Assembly (NCBI RefSeq): GCF_000337735.1
Contig: NZ_AOHX01000002.1
Location: 65,810-118,955 of the forward strand
Direction of reading: 5' to 3'
From: Natronorubrum sulfidifaciens JCM 14089
Lineage (GTDB): Archaea > Halobacteriota > Halobacteria > Halobacteriales > Natrialbaceae
DNA: 53,146 nt
The position numbers and the translations under genes were made by a program. The notes under the pieces were generated by a model. That model was not told the origin of the DNA, made no database searches, and saw only the letters and a list, made by a program, of their open reading frames with translations. Shown here one piece after another: positions 24,991-34,138 of the stretch; position 1 is the first letter of the stretch, and each line of letters starts with the position of its first letter.

Positions 24991-25451
24991 CACGGATGAC
25001 TCGCGACGATAACGGGATCTCCATTCGAATCCGAGTGGAGCGTGAGCACCACTTCGAACTCTCCTGGCCCATCGAACTCGATCGGTTCGGTGTCCGCTGG
25101 ATCGAGCCAGACGACCCGTTCGTCGATGATCGTCTCCCGTGTCGTTCCGTCCTCGAGGACGTACCGAGCGTGGCTGAAGCTGCCGTTTTCGTGAGGAACG
25201 ATCTCAAAGTGGTCGACAGCGGTGGTCGTCACTGATCGGGCCGGTACCGTCACCGTCACAACGCGCTGTGGATTGGGATGACTCGCTGGTGAGTGCTCCT
25301 CGGTTGCCACGGCCGTTGTTGCGTCGTCGATAGCTGCGATACTCGAGTCAACCGTTCGTTCGGTGTTCATCGTCGATCCACGGTCGAGGACAGGCATGGC
25401 AACCGCCAGCAGTGCGATCGTCAGCACAACGGCAAGCACGTATCGGATCAC
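24990..25451 (-). CDS. Single-pass membrane protein of the secretion cluster
   Basis: A 153-residue protein with an N-terminal hydrophobic helix (YVLAVVLTIALLAVAMPVLD) and an extracytoplasmic beta-rich domain (VVTVTVPARSV, GEFEVVLTLHSDSNGDPVIV). I recall this as the haloarchaeal DUF7311 family, with limited certainty. It starts with GTG, overlapping the stop of the coiled-coil gene upstream (GTGA), so the two are translationally coupled. A pilus accessory role is inferred from neighbours. Confidence 0.7.
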   Translation of the reverse strand: MIRYVLAVVLTIALLAVAMPVLDRGSTMNTERTVDSSIAAIDDATTAVATEEHSPASHPNPQRVVTVTVPARSVTTTAVDHFEIVPHENGSFSHARYVLEDGTTRETIIDERVVWLDPADTEPIEFDGPGEFEVVLTLHSDSNGDPVIVASHP

Positions 25452-26065
25452 GGGAGCTTCGACCGAAGCGAGGCCAGTACACCCGCTCCTTCGCTCGAGT
25501 CAGCCGCCTGTTCTGGGGATGCTGAGTCAGCTGTCACACTGCTGTTGGTCGTCTCGATAGCGTCTGCGTCAGAGAGAACGTCTTCGGCGGTCCGTTCGAC
25601 GGACGCCGACTCACTGGCCGCTCCAGCTCCCTTGCTGTCATCGTTCGCTCTGTTATCGCGACCGACTCGAGCGCTGGCTGGCTGGGATACGTTTTCCTCG
25701 TTGCTCTGAGTTTCGTCCGTCCATGCGAACTGGGTCGCTGCCTCTGATGGTGGACGCTCGTAGATCGTGCGCTCGAGTTCGTTGAGTCGGTACTCGAGTC
25801 GGTCGACAGCAGCCACGGCGGCGTCGGCCTGTCGCTCGACGGCATCATTGACCGACTCGACGTTTCCGGCGAAGCCGTCGAGGGCATCGACTTCTCCTTC
25901 GAGGGCAGCGATCCGGCGCTCGTGTGTCTCGATGCGTTCCTCGAGTCGGTCAACGTCGGCGGCGACCGTGGCCAACTCCTCAAGTTCGTCGATTGCGGTG
26001 TCGCCATCAGTGATGACGCGCTCGACGGCGGCCAGTCGCTGTTCGAGCCGGTCCCTGCGTGACAT
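25448..26065 (-). CDS. Coiled-coil protein (DUF7310-like)
   Basis: A 205-residue protein. Residues ~1-110 form a continuous coiled coil (heptads in LEQRLAAVERVI, VDRLEERIETHERRIAALEGEV, VDRLEYRLNELERTI). The remainder is acidic, rich in Ala, Ser and Glu, and probably disordered, ending ASLRSKLP. No catalytic motif is visible. It is the first gene of a pair with the membrane protein at 24990 and probably provides a cytoplasmic scaffold. The ATG at 26065 fits the TATA box at about 26093. Confidence 0.7.
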   Translation of the reverse strand: MSRRDRLEQRLAAVERVITDGDTAIDELEELATVAADVDRLEERIETHERRIAALEGEVDALDGFAGNVESVNDAVERQADAAVAAVDRLEYRLNELERTIYERPPSEAATQFAWTDETQSNEENVSQPASARVGRDNRANDDSKGAGAASESASVERTAEDVLSDADAIETTNSSVTADSASPEQAADSSEGAGVLASLRSKLP

Positions 26066-26087
26066 GGGCCGTCTGGGTTCGCCTTCG

Positions 26088-26098
26088 TATTTAAACCT
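26088..26098 (-). promoter_or_regulatory. TATA box of the coiled-coil gene
   Basis: The reverse strand reads GGTTTAAATAC, about 28 bp before the ATG at 26065, overlapping the stop codon of the HerA-like gene. Leaderless transcription is expected. Confidence 0.65.
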
Positions 26099-27155
26099 CG
26101 ATGTCGCTCGCTTGCGGACTGTCGCCGCCGTGGGCTGTCTCGCGCGTACGTATCTGTACTGCGTGGACCGTCTCCGTCGAATCGTCGACCACGACGACCT
26201 CGCCAGGTGCGTCCGGCAACCGGTCGGCATCGGCTAGCGAGCCGTTCATGTACGTCGGCTGGCTCGCTGCAAGCGCCTCGAGGTCTGACTGGGCGGTCAG
26301 TCGATGTGCGAACAAGAGGTCCGACTGCGAGAGACAGAGTTCAGGAACGGCGCTCGGACGCTGTGTTGCAGCGACGAGACTCACGCCGGGGGCACGACCA
26401 CGCGTCAAAATGCGCTCGAGTGCGGGTTCGGCGACTCCCGAAAAGAAGGTGTGGGCCTCATCGAGCAACAGCCACGGCAGGCGCGCAATCGTCTCGGTGA
26501 CGCGTGCCCGGTACAGTGCTTCGGCGACGCCCCGACAGACTGCGTTCATCGGTGCGCTCTCGAGGCCGGAGATATCGATGATCGTAATCTCCGGACCGGC
26601 AAGGTCGGCTGCCTCGAGGCCTGTCGCGTCGAAGACATCCCACGTGTCTGCGAGTCGAAGGTGATTTCGCGCAGCACGTTTGTCGACCAGCGGGGCGTCG
26701 GTGTCGTCGATCCGTGTCCGCATTTCGGCGATCGTTGACGACTGCTGTGCGGCCTGCCAGACCAGTCCTCCAGCACCCTGTTCAGGCGAAAGGCCAAGTA
26801 AGCCACACCACGACCGTGGATCGAGCGCAGTTGGTTTGACGGTCGGATCGTTGATCACCGTCGCCGGAATCTCGTCGTCACGTTCGACAGCCGTGTTCGG
26901 CTCCGCGAGTGTTTCGAACGCACCCATCGGGTCGATGATAACTGGTGCGAGCCCGGCTATTTTCGCGAGTTCTTCCGCGAGAACACCCATCGTATACGAC
27001 TTTCCGTAGCCGCGTTTCCCGACAATCGTCACCGCGTGTGGCCCATCGAGATCACAGTAAAGCGGTGCGCCACTGGTGCCGTCCAGCGCACGATAGCGTC
27101 CGAGATGCCCGACTGGTCCACTGTCTCTGTCGCCGCGGCCGAGTACGAAACTCAC
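26091..27155 (-). CDS. Second HerA-like/DUF87 ATPase
   Basis: A protein of about 354 residues from the GTG at 27155 (a GTG at 27164 is an alternative). VTIVGKRGYGKSYTMG carries Walker A. LPWLLLDEAHTFFSG is Walker B, and VSLVAATQRPSAVP is the sensor region typical of HerA-like ATPases. Unlike the protein at 11688 it has no coiled-coil tail. It heads the minus-strand pilus cluster, so it may act in that system and not in DNA repair, but this is not shown. A TATA-like word GTTCAAATAGC lies about 27 bp upstream of the chosen start. Confidence 0.75.
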   Translation of the reverse strand: MSFVLGRGDRDSGPVGHLGRYRALDGTSGAPLYCDLDGPHAVTIVGKRGYGKSYTMGVLAEELAKIAGLAPVIIDPMGAFETLAEPNTAVERDDEIPATVINDPTVKPTALDPRSWCGLLGLSPEQGAGGLVWQAAQQSSTIAEMRTRIDDTDAPLVDKRAARNHLRLADTWDVFDATGLEAADLAGPEITIIDISGLESAPMNAVCRGVAEALYRARVTETIARLPWLLLDEAHTFFSGVAEPALERILTRGRAPGVSLVAATQRPSAVPELCLSQSDLLFAHRLTAQSDLEALAASQPTYMNGSLADADRLPDAPGEVVVVDDSTETVHAVQIRTRETAHGGDSPQASDIEV

Positions 27156-27176
27156 GGCACCCACTCGGTTCGGCTT

Positions 27177-27209
27177 GCTATTTGAACGTTCGGCCCAGAG
27201 TTTACAAAT
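27177..27209. promoter_or_regulatory. Divergent promoter pair
   Basis: GTTCAAATAGC on the reverse strand (27177-27187) and GTTTACAAAT on the forward strand (27200-27209) each lie about 26-27 bp from the starts of the HerA-like gene (27155) and the pilin-like gene (27231). The boxes are close enough for joint control. Confidence 0.6.
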
Positions 27210-27230
27210 GAAAGCGAGCCCAACTGGGAT

Positions 27231-27782
27231 ATGACTTCGAAACGGACGACGACAGACGACTCCAGTTCGGAACCGTGGCCACACCGCTCGTTTGTTCGGG
27301 ACGACCGTGCGATCGAAGGGTTACCGATCCGGCTTGTAATCGCGCTTGTCGTCGGTGTCGCGGCGCTGGCGTTGATGTTGAATATGCTCGGCGGTATCGG
27401 CGATGTCGGCGACACGGAGGTGACTATCCAGATCGAAGACGACGAACTCATTCAAGCAGATCAAGGCGGTGTGGATGGTGAAGTTCTGGTGTCCGTGATC
27501 GACGAGAACGGCAATAACGTCGAGAACGCAACTGTCATCGCGACCGCAGGCTCTGCTCAGTTAGACGGTGTCGTTCAGGCGAAGACAGACGAAGAACCGA
27601 GTTCGCTTTCGGGGGATTATGAGCTCAAACCCCATCAGGCAGTCCTCAACTTCGACGGCGATCAGAGCCTGCGTGCCGACCAGGATCTCGGCACGATCGA
27701 ACTCGAGGTTATCCCACCGTCGGATAGCAACTACATCGACGAACAACCGAACCCCGAAATCCGGGTCGCATCGGACTTCTGA
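27231..27782 (+). CDS. Membrane-anchored pilin-like protein
   Basis: A 183-residue protein with a short charged N-terminus, one hydrophobic helix (LPIRLVIALVVGVAALALML) beginning near residue 31, and an extracytoplasmic beta-rich acidic domain (VTIQIEDDELIQ, VLVSVIDENGNNVENATVIA). The segment GNNVENATV resembles a carboxypeptidase-regulatory-like (Ig/prealbumin) repeat. The region EGLPIRLVIAL could be a class III prepilin-type signal, although the residues around it do not fit that motif closely. I recall DUF7382 for this family. Its location opposite the pilus cluster makes it a candidate structural or minor pilin. Its stop overlaps the next start (ATGA-type coupling). Confidence 0.7.
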   Translation: MTSKRTTTDDSSSEPWPHRSFVRDDRAIEGLPIRLVIALVVGVAALALMLNMLGGIGDVGDTEVTIQIEDDELIQADQGGVDGEVLVSVIDENGNNVENATVIATAGSAQLDGVVQAKTDEEPSSLSGDYELKPHQAVLNFDGDQSLRADQDLGTIELEVIPPSDSNYIDEQPNPEIRVASDF

Positions 27783-28963
27783 TGACCACGCCTCTCGAGA
27801 TCGTGCTGGGACTCTCGTTCGGGTTGCTGCTCGGACTCCCACTTGCGGGGCTCGTTGGCTTTGGTCGCGTTGTCGTGGGCAACACCCCGATCGATCCCTC
27901 GCTCGGCGTACTCGCCAGTGTGAGTGCTGTCGCCGTTGCCGGACTTGTTGCGGCTTCGATGGAACTGACACAGCTAACGACGGCCCAGCTTCCACGGCTC
28001 TCGGTCGGTGCCGTCGTTGTCTTTGCGCTCACGCTGTACGCTGACAGCGCCGGGCGTCAGCTGGCCGACGAGTTACCACGAACGACCGCACGACCGACTG
28101 TCCGAACACAGACGCTCTCGGCCGACGCAATCGACGATATCGATGCCGCTGGCCAACTCACGGTCCGACCTGCGGGCCGCGTTCGAGCGTATCAGGGGTA
28201 TCCACCTCTCGGATCGTCGCTTCGAACGACACTCGAAAACGGACGGTGGCGACTCCCGGCTGACGTGCCGCTTTCGACACTCGAGACGCGACTCGAGGAT
28301 CGGCTTCGAACGAACTTCAACCTCGCAGCCGTCGACACCGCGATCGATGGTCGCGGCCGTGTGACGATCACTGCAGCCCCGCCGACAGACGACCTCGCGA
28401 CGGACGTGCCGTCGGGGTGGCGAGCCGTCTCAGTTACAGCGCTCGTTCCAGCAGGGCTCGGTGCTGGTGACGAAATCCTCGTTTCGACGGCAGCGACGAC
28501 CGCTCGTGGGATCGTCCTCCGACTCGCTGCCGACGAGGCAGATCCTGTTGGTGATACACATCTGACACCAGCGGTTGAGTTCGAGGAATCCGTTCTTCTC
28601 GCAGTCCCGACGCCGGACGCGGCTGGCATTCTCGAGGCAGATTCAGTTCGGCTCGTCGTCACCCCACAGCGGACGAGCCACGTATCCGATGCGGTTTCGC
28701 TGCTCGAACGAGACGGAGCAACGATTCAGCGGGTGACGATCACGACACCGATTCGAGAGGCCGTTCTCGACGATACTGTCGATATCGACGCAATCGCCGT
28801 GCGATCGGGAGTCGATCCCCTGGAGGCCTCCCGGAACCCATGGACGTTCGACCCGTCTGCTGATGCACTCGAGGTCGGTGCCGAGGCGTTCCTCGTCGGC
28901 ACTGCGATGACGGCGTTGGAGTCGCTCGAGCGCACGCGGCCGACGACAGAGGTGAGCTGTTGA
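27782..28963 (+). CDS. Membrane protein with TrkA-C-like domains, first of a pair
   Basis: A 393-residue protein. The first ~100 residues contain three hydrophobic helices; the remaining ~290 are soluble and include segments resembling the RCK C-terminal (TrkA-C) fold, such as ILEADSVRLVVTPQ and ALEVGAEAFLVGTAMTALESL. Typical TrkA/RCK proteins also have a Rossmann RCK-N domain and partner with a K+ channel; neither is visible. The start overlaps the upstream stop, and the end overlaps the next gene (TGATG), so three genes form one operon. The ligand is unknown. A regulatory or sensing role at the membrane is inference. Confidence 0.65.
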   Translation: MTTPLEIVLGLSFGLLLGLPLAGLVGFGRVVVGNTPIDPSLGVLASVSAVAVAGLVAASMELTQLTTAQLPRLSVGAVVVFALTLYADSAGRQLADELPRTTARPTVRTQTLSADAIDDIDAAGQLTVRPAGRVRAYQGYPPLGSSLRTTLENGRWRLPADVPLSTLETRLEDRLRTNFNLAAVDTAIDGRGRVTITAAPPTDDLATDVPSGWRAVSVTALVPAGLGAGDEILVSTAATTARGIVLRLAADEADPVGDTHLTPAVEFEESVLLAVPTPDAAGILEADSVRLVVTPQRTSHVSDAVSLLERDGATIQRVTITTPIREAVLDDTVDIDAIAVRSGVDPLEASRNPWTFDPSADALEVGAEAFLVGTAMTALESLERTRPTTEVSC

Positions 28964-30135
28964 TGGGTGATACCATTATTTTGCTGCTATTCGAGGCTCA
29001 ACTGCGTGTGGTCACACTCGCGACGCTGGACCTGACACTCGAGTGGACGCGAACGGCTGCCATCGGTATCCTCGGATACGGACTGCTTGCGGGACTTGCT
29101 GCGACAGGGCTCGCGTTCGGCTATCGTGCTCGGACGACCCGACGGCTGGTCCGCGGTCCGGTGGTGCTTGCTGGGCTCGCGGTTCCGCTCACGTGGCTCA
29201 CCCTCAAACTGTGGCGTCGAGGGGTGATCGTCGCTGATTCGCCGCTTTCTCATCACACGACTGGGATCTATCTGCTCGGTGTGGTGGCGATGGGGTCCAT
29301 CCTTGCGACAGGTGGGTATCGACTTGGTGATCACCTCGCGTGTGATGTCTTCGGGATCTCTCGACTTGCGGCGTCCGGCCCAGCCGCAGACCGTATTCGT
29401 TCGGCTGGGCTTGCAGTTGTCCTGAGCCTTCCGGAGACGGTCGACGATGCAGACGGCTATCTGCCCGTTAGTGGTGCTGTCAAACGACGACTCGAGGGAC
29501 GGGAAATGCTACTGGCACGGCATCTGTCACCGGATGAACGCAGAGAACGGCTTCGACGGCGGTTGAAGGACGATTTCGGTATCGACTACGTTGATCTCGA
29601 GTTCGGTGCTGATGGAACCGTCGAGACACTCGCCGTTGGCAGACAGTCGTCTGGTCTCGGTGCGACGCTCCCACCCGGCCGTAGTGCTGTCGCGATTCGG
29701 ACTGCGTGTCCGCCGCTCGTGAGCGCTGGCGACCCGGTCGAAGTTTGGACGACCAATGCCGACTCGAGTCACCTCGTCGCGACCGGAACGTTTCGCGCTA
29801 GTTCGGGCACAGTTGCGACACTCGTCGTCGATGAAGACGATAGCACGGTGTTCACATCCGAGACTGCGTATCAGCTTACGATCCGGTCGGATTTTCCGTC
29901 CAATGCCAGCGACCTCGTTTCTGCGATTCGAACGGCTGATGAAACCGTTGTAACGACGACAGTCGTCTCGGATGGACCGCTCGAGAGCGAATTCGTCGGC
30001 TGGGTTCCGGGAACTGTTGTCGTCATCGAACGAGGTGATGAGATCATGACGCGTCCAGCAGACAACGAAACCGTACACGCTGGTGATCGGCTGTACGTCC
30101 TTGGAACTCCTGAAACACTCCGTGAACTACCGTAG
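28963..30135 (+). CDS. Membrane protein with TrkA-C domain, second of a pair
   Basis: A 390-residue protein from the ATG at 28963. Three to four hydrophobic helices in the first ~130 residues precede a soluble part that ends with a recognisable RCK-C/TrkA-C domain (GDEIMTRPADNETVHAGDRLYVLGTPETL). It resembles the preceding protein in plan and is probably a paralogous subunit of the same complex. No pore helix or selectivity filter is present. The ATG overlaps the stop of the upstream gene. A role in K+ or cyclic-nucleotide sensing is possible but unproven. Confidence 0.7.
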   Translation: MGDTIILLLFEAQLRVVTLATLDLTLEWTRTAAIGILGYGLLAGLAATGLAFGYRARTTRRLVRGPVVLAGLAVPLTWLTLKLWRRGVIVADSPLSHHTTGIYLLGVVAMGSILATGGYRLGDHLACDVFGISRLAASGPAADRIRSAGLAVVLSLPETVDDADGYLPVSGAVKRRLEGREMLLARHLSPDERRERLRRRLKDDFGIDYVDLEFGADGTVETLAVGRQSSGLGATLPPGRSAVAIRTACPPLVSAGDPVEVWTTNADSSHLVATGTFRASSGTVATLVVDEDDSTVFTSETAYQLTIRSDFPSNASDLVSAIRTADETVVTTTVVSDGPLESEFVGWVPGTVVVIERGDEIMTRPADNETVHAGDRLYVLGTPETLRELP

Positions 30136-30787
30136 CCAGTGCCCGCTTTCGTCAGTGTCCGTTTGCACGACGGCTGTACGAGGAATAATTCGACGGATAC
30201 CATGGCTCCTGTCGGACAGCGCGGCTGCTGGTTTTTCGTCGTGCCGGAAACGACTCCCCGTTCGACTTTGGCCGATTGCTGTCTCGGTGACTCGAAACAA
30301 CACCCCACACAGCAACTCCCGGAAACGAAGGGTGAGAAATACTACTAATATGATTTATGATTCTACAAAATTAGCAGAATATGTATGCTTTTGAATGCAG
30401 CTTACTCGTCTCGGATTCTAACGGGGAGCGATCCGAGCCAGTCACAGCTCACCGATATACACTTCAAATATAGGCTTTTCGGGGACAGGATTCGACTATG
30501 ACTTGGTTTCCTCCACCGTCTCAATCGGTCTCGGAATGCAGTTCAAGAGGAAAATACGGGAAAGAAACTATTCAATATTGCTTATGTATCTACTATAGTA
30601 TCAGTTAAATATCTAGAATTTACGCGAGTATCAGTGTAAACCGGTTTGGGTGCTGTTCCGATCACGGGCGGTACGCGGCGGGCCGTGCCGACAGTCGACC
30701 GTATCAATCGCCTTCTGTAGTTGGAGGCGTGATCGAGCGCCTGTACGCTTCGAAGTGCTTTTTATGTAGGGTCCAGTACAATACCTC
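30136..30787. other. AT-rich intergenic region upstream of rdfA
   Basis: About 650 bp with no supported gene and lower GC than the flanks (notably 30340-30390 and 30560-30630). The only assigned site is the rdfA TATA box near its right end. Confidence 0.5.
30758..30767 (+). promoter_or_regulatory. TATA box of rdfA
   Basis: CTTTTTATGT is centred about 26 bp before the ATG at 30788, implying a leaderless transcript. Confidence 0.65.
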
Positions 30788-31414
30788 ATGGCTGATCAAA
30801 CTAACTCCTCGGAGTCCGAGAGGCCGTGCTGTAAAATCGGACGAGTTGCAGATCGATATGATCTCTCGAGTCTCGATGCAGATCTCATTGCGTACTGGAC
30901 TGGCGAGTCCGAAGAGCAGTACAGTACCCGTGAACTCGCGACGTACGTTAATCAGCGTGTCCTCGAGTCCGCACTCCAGACGGCCGGCGTCGCTGTCAAA
31001 GAAGGTGAAGTCGAAAACACGTACCGGTTGCTCACGGACACTGATGTCAGCAGCCGGACACAGGTACAGACGCGAACCGAACTCGAGCGTGACGGTGTCC
31101 CTGTCGAACAGGTCGAATCTGATTTCGTCTCTCATCAGACGGTGTACAATCATCTGACAGACTGTCTTGAGACCTCACTCGAAACGCCAAGCGACGAGGA
31201 GCGCCTCGAGCGAAGCGTAGAAAAACTCGGTGCCCTCCAGAACCGAACCGCCGCGGTCACGGCAGATACCATTTCCCAACTCAAGCGGAACGGGATCGTT
31301 GAGATGGGTGAACACAGTGTTACCGTCTCGATTACAGTCACATGTGAGGAGTGTTTTCAGGAGTATACAGTCAGGGAACTGCTCGATGAGCGAGCGTGTG
31401 ATTGTTACGAATAA
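30788..31414 (+). CDS. rdfA: Rod-determining factor RdfA
   Basis: A 208-residue protein with the family's N-terminal signature CCKIGRVADRYDL followed by WTG...YSTRELATYVNQRVL. A C-terminal Cys cluster (CEECF, then ERACDCYE) could bind zinc. In Haloferax volcanii RdfA is a cytoplasmic factor needed for the rod shape of motile cells. The region from ~25 to 120 looks helical and could be DNA- or protein-binding. An SMC-related gene follows 110 bp downstream, an arrangement I recall for other haloarchaeal rdfA genes. Several paralogs usually exist per genome, so this copy need not be the shape-determining one. Confidence 0.85.
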   Translation: MADQTNSSESERPCCKIGRVADRYDLSSLDADLIAYWTGESEEQYSTRELATYVNQRVLESALQTAGVAVKEGEVENTYRLLTDTDVSSRTQVQTRTELERDGVPVEQVESDFVSHQTVYNHLTDCLETSLETPSDEERLERSVEKLGALQNRTAAVTADTISQLKRNGIVEMGEHSVTVSITVTCEECFQEYTVRELLDERACDCYE

Positions 31415-31524
31415 GACACTATCCGAGCGTAATTTCTGATTGGCATCTGCTTGGTGATCGCCAGTGTATCATCCGTGAGACTGGAGTGGTAATACCTATC
31501 TGTCAGGAGCCGAAACAGCGTAGT

Positions 31525-33483
31525 ATGGAACATCGTTTGGACACGAAGCAACAACCCATTCCGGAAGAGGCAACGCTCGAGGTGGATAATATCGGTGGTA
31601 TCGATGAAACGGCAGTGTCGTTTCAGCAGGGTGTGACCGTCCTTTCCGGTCGCAATGCGACGAACCGAACATCGCTGTTGCAGGCGATCATGGCCGCACT
31701 CGGCAGTAATCAGGTCAGCCTCAAAGCCGATGCAGCGGAAGGCAGCGCAACGCTCGAGTTCGGCGACGAAACCTACCGACGAACGCTGGAGCGTCGAAAC
31801 GGCACGATCGTCACCGACGGCGAGCCATATCTCGAGGACCCGGAGCTTGCAGATCTGTTTGCCTTCCTGCTCGAGTCAAACGAGGCACGACAGGCCGTCG
31901 CTCGCGGCGATGACCTGCGCGAACTGATCATGCGCCCGGTCGATACCGCTGCGATCCAATCGGAGATCGAACAACACGAGCAACGAAAGCGCGACCTCGA
32001 CGACCAGCTCACACAACTGGACAATCTCGAAGGCCGACTCCCTGATCTCGAAGCCAAACGAAAGCGAGTGACCGACGAGATCGAGACCCTCGAAGCAGAA
32101 CTCGAGGACGCACAGGCGACACTCGATGAAACGAACGTCGACGTCGAAGAACGACGAGAGGAGCAGTCCGAACTCGAGACCAAACTCAACGCTGTACGCG
32201 ACACGAGAGCCGAGATCGAACGCACTCGCAATCGAATCGAGACCGAGCGTGCGAGTATTGAGGCACTCGAGGACGAACGAGACGATGTTCAGGATCGCCT
32301 CGGCTCGCTCTCGACGGGCGACGAGACGGAGATCGGACGGCTCGAGGCGGAAATCGAAACGCTCCAAACCGAGAAAGCCGACCTCTCCGAAGAGATCTCC
32401 CAGCTTCAGAGCACCATTCAGTTCAACGAACAGCTCCTCGAGGACCCGGATTCGTTCCTCGGGGATGCAACCAAAGCCGACGATGGGCCGCTGACGGACC
32501 AGTTACTCGATGACTCGGAGACAGTCACCTGCTGGACGTGTGGTTCGTCGGTCGCCCGAGACCAGATCGAAACGACGATCGATCAGCTCCGAACCGCTCG
32601 ACAGGAGCGACTCGAGGAACGGTCCGAGATCGGTGCCGATCTCGACGAGCGTCGGGAGACCCTGTCTACGATCAATGAGAACCGTACCGAGTACCAGCAG
32701 ACACAGCGCCGCCTCGAGTCGATCGACGACGAGATCGATCGGCGGACCGATCGGATCGAAGAGCTGACCGAGGAGCGCGAGGAACTCACCGAGGAGATTG
32801 ATGCGCTCGAAGCCGAGATCGACGACCTCGAAACCGAAGAGCAAAGCGGCGTGCTCGAACAACACAAGGAGGTCAATCAACTCGAGTTCAAACTCGAGCG
32901 AAAAGAACGCGAGCGTGACGAGATTGAAGACGAGATCGCCGAGATCGAAAGTCGTCTCGACGAACGCGAGGCACTCGAGGCTCGCCGAGAGGACGTGACT
33001 GACGAGTTGACGACGCTTCGAACCCGGATCGACCAGATCGAAGCGGACGCAGTCGATGCGTTCAACGAGCACATGGAGAACCTCCTCGAGACCCTTCGCT
33101 ACGAGAATCTCGATCGAATCTGGATCGACCGAACGACACGTGAGGTTCGAGAAGGTCGTCGCAAAGTCTCGCGGTCGTCGTTCGACCTCAAAATCGTGCG
33201 CAGTACCGACGACGGAGCGGCCTACGAGGACACGATCGATCACTTAAGCGAGAGTGAACGGGAAGTAACTGGCCTCGTGTTTGCCCTGGCGGGATATCTC
33301 GTCCACGACGTCTACGAAACCGTTCCGTTCATGCTCCTCGACTCGCTCGAAGCGATCGATGCCGAGCGCATCGCAGCGCTGGTCGAGTACTTCGAGTCCC
33401 ACGTACCGTATCTCGTCGTTGCGCTGCTGGAGGAGGACGCACAGGCGGTTGAAGGAGCACACGGTGTGATTACAGACATCTAG
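31525..33483 (+). CDS. Archaea-specific SMC-related protein (Sph-like)
   Basis: A 652-residue coiled-coil ATPase. The N-terminal head contains SGRNATNRTS (41-50), where the usual P-loop lysine position is Arg or Thr. Residues ~150-310 and ~345-530 are antiparallel coiled coils around a hinge with CWTC (Cys336, Cys339), similar to a Rad50 zinc hook but half a pair per chain. The C-terminal head keeps LSESEREVTGLVFALAGYL (signature) and VPFMLLDSLEAIDA (Walker B). SMC-like proteins bridge or organise DNA. The start at 31525 is chosen because a TATA-like word lies near 31490 and residues before it do not match the family. Confidence 0.85.
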   Translation: MEHRLDTKQQPIPEEATLEVDNIGGIDETAVSFQQGVTVLSGRNATNRTSLLQAIMAALGSNQVSLKADAAEGSATLEFGDETYRRTLERRNGTIVTDGEPYLEDPELADLFAFLLESNEARQAVARGDDLRELIMRPVDTAAIQSEIEQHEQRKRDLDDQLTQLDNLEGRLPDLEAKRKRVTDEIETLEAELEDAQATLDETNVDVEERREEQSELETKLNAVRDTRAEIERTRNRIETERASIEALEDERDDVQDRLGSLSTGDETEIGRLEAEIETLQTEKADLSEEISQLQSTIQFNEQLLEDPDSFLGDATKADDGPLTDQLLDDSETVTCWTCGSSVARDQIETTIDQLRTARQERLEERSEIGADLDERRETLSTINENRTEYQQTQRRLESIDDEIDRRTDRIEELTEEREELTEEIDALEAEIDDLETEEQSGVLEQHKEVNQLEFKLERKERERDEIEDEIAEIESRLDEREALEARREDVTDELTTLRTRIDQIEADAVDAFNEHMENLLETLRYENLDRIWIDRTTREVREGRRKVSRSSFDLKIVRSTDDGAAYEDTIDHLSESEREVTGLVFALAGYLVHDVYETVPFMLLDSLEAIDAERIAALVEYFESHVPYLVVALLEEDAQAVEGAHGVITDI

Positions 33484-34138
33484 CGACGGGGTCGAAAGGT
33501 ATTCGGTTCGGAGACGAGTCAGCCGCGCCAGCGCGATGCTGGCCGGGCTGAATTACACGAGTATGCTTGTAACGTTCGGTGGCGATCGTCGCACGCTGAG
33601 ACACGATTCTGCAGTTCGCTCGGGAACTATTTCGAATATACCGAAATGATATCGGGAGCAGATATCCGCTTATTGTACGTATTTACGGCTAGGCGTGGTT
33701 ATACGGCCCGTATTACGTCTGAAAGCTATTTCGACTATGCCGGAAACATCTGTCAACAATACTGCCGACAAACTGTTGGGTGAGTTAGAGAAAAGAGTGC
33801 GTGAGGCGGTTCTTATGACGGGTTAGTATATAAACCACATCGGATCTCGAGTTTTACTCCGCCCGCGATGGCGCTGACTAATAATATATTAAAAGAATAT
33901 AATCTCCTGAAGGTGATTCGACTCCGCCGGAACAGCCTGGGTGCAGTAGTATCATGTTAACGACTACCATGTATTTACAAATTCATAATTTCTAGCCGAC
34001 TCGAGGTCGTTTTCGACCGTCTAATCGAATATCATCACGAAAATCAGTGTGGTATACGAACATCCCAACGAACACGCCTCCGAAAACCCATCCGGCAGAG
34101 CCGAAAGCTTTGTGTGGCTGGCAGTTGTCTTCCCGGTT
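33484..34138. other. AT-rich intergenic region
   Basis: About 650 bp between the SMC-related gene and the IclR gene. AT content rises near 33870-34000 (for example AATATATTAAAAGAATATAAT). One 29-codon frame is listed separately. No repeat array or RNA gene was recognised. Confidence 0.45.
33737..33826 (+). CDS. Possible 29-residue small protein or gene fragment
   Basis: ATG to TAG gives MPETSVNNTADKLLGELEKR and a further nine residues ending VLMTG. The composition (amphipathic helix, no Arg/Ser-rich shadow bias) is more protein-like than other short frames in this gap, but no ribosome-binding site or TATA box supports it. It could be a relic of a longer gene. Confidence 0.2.
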   Translation: MPETSVNNTADKLLGELEKRVREAVLMTG

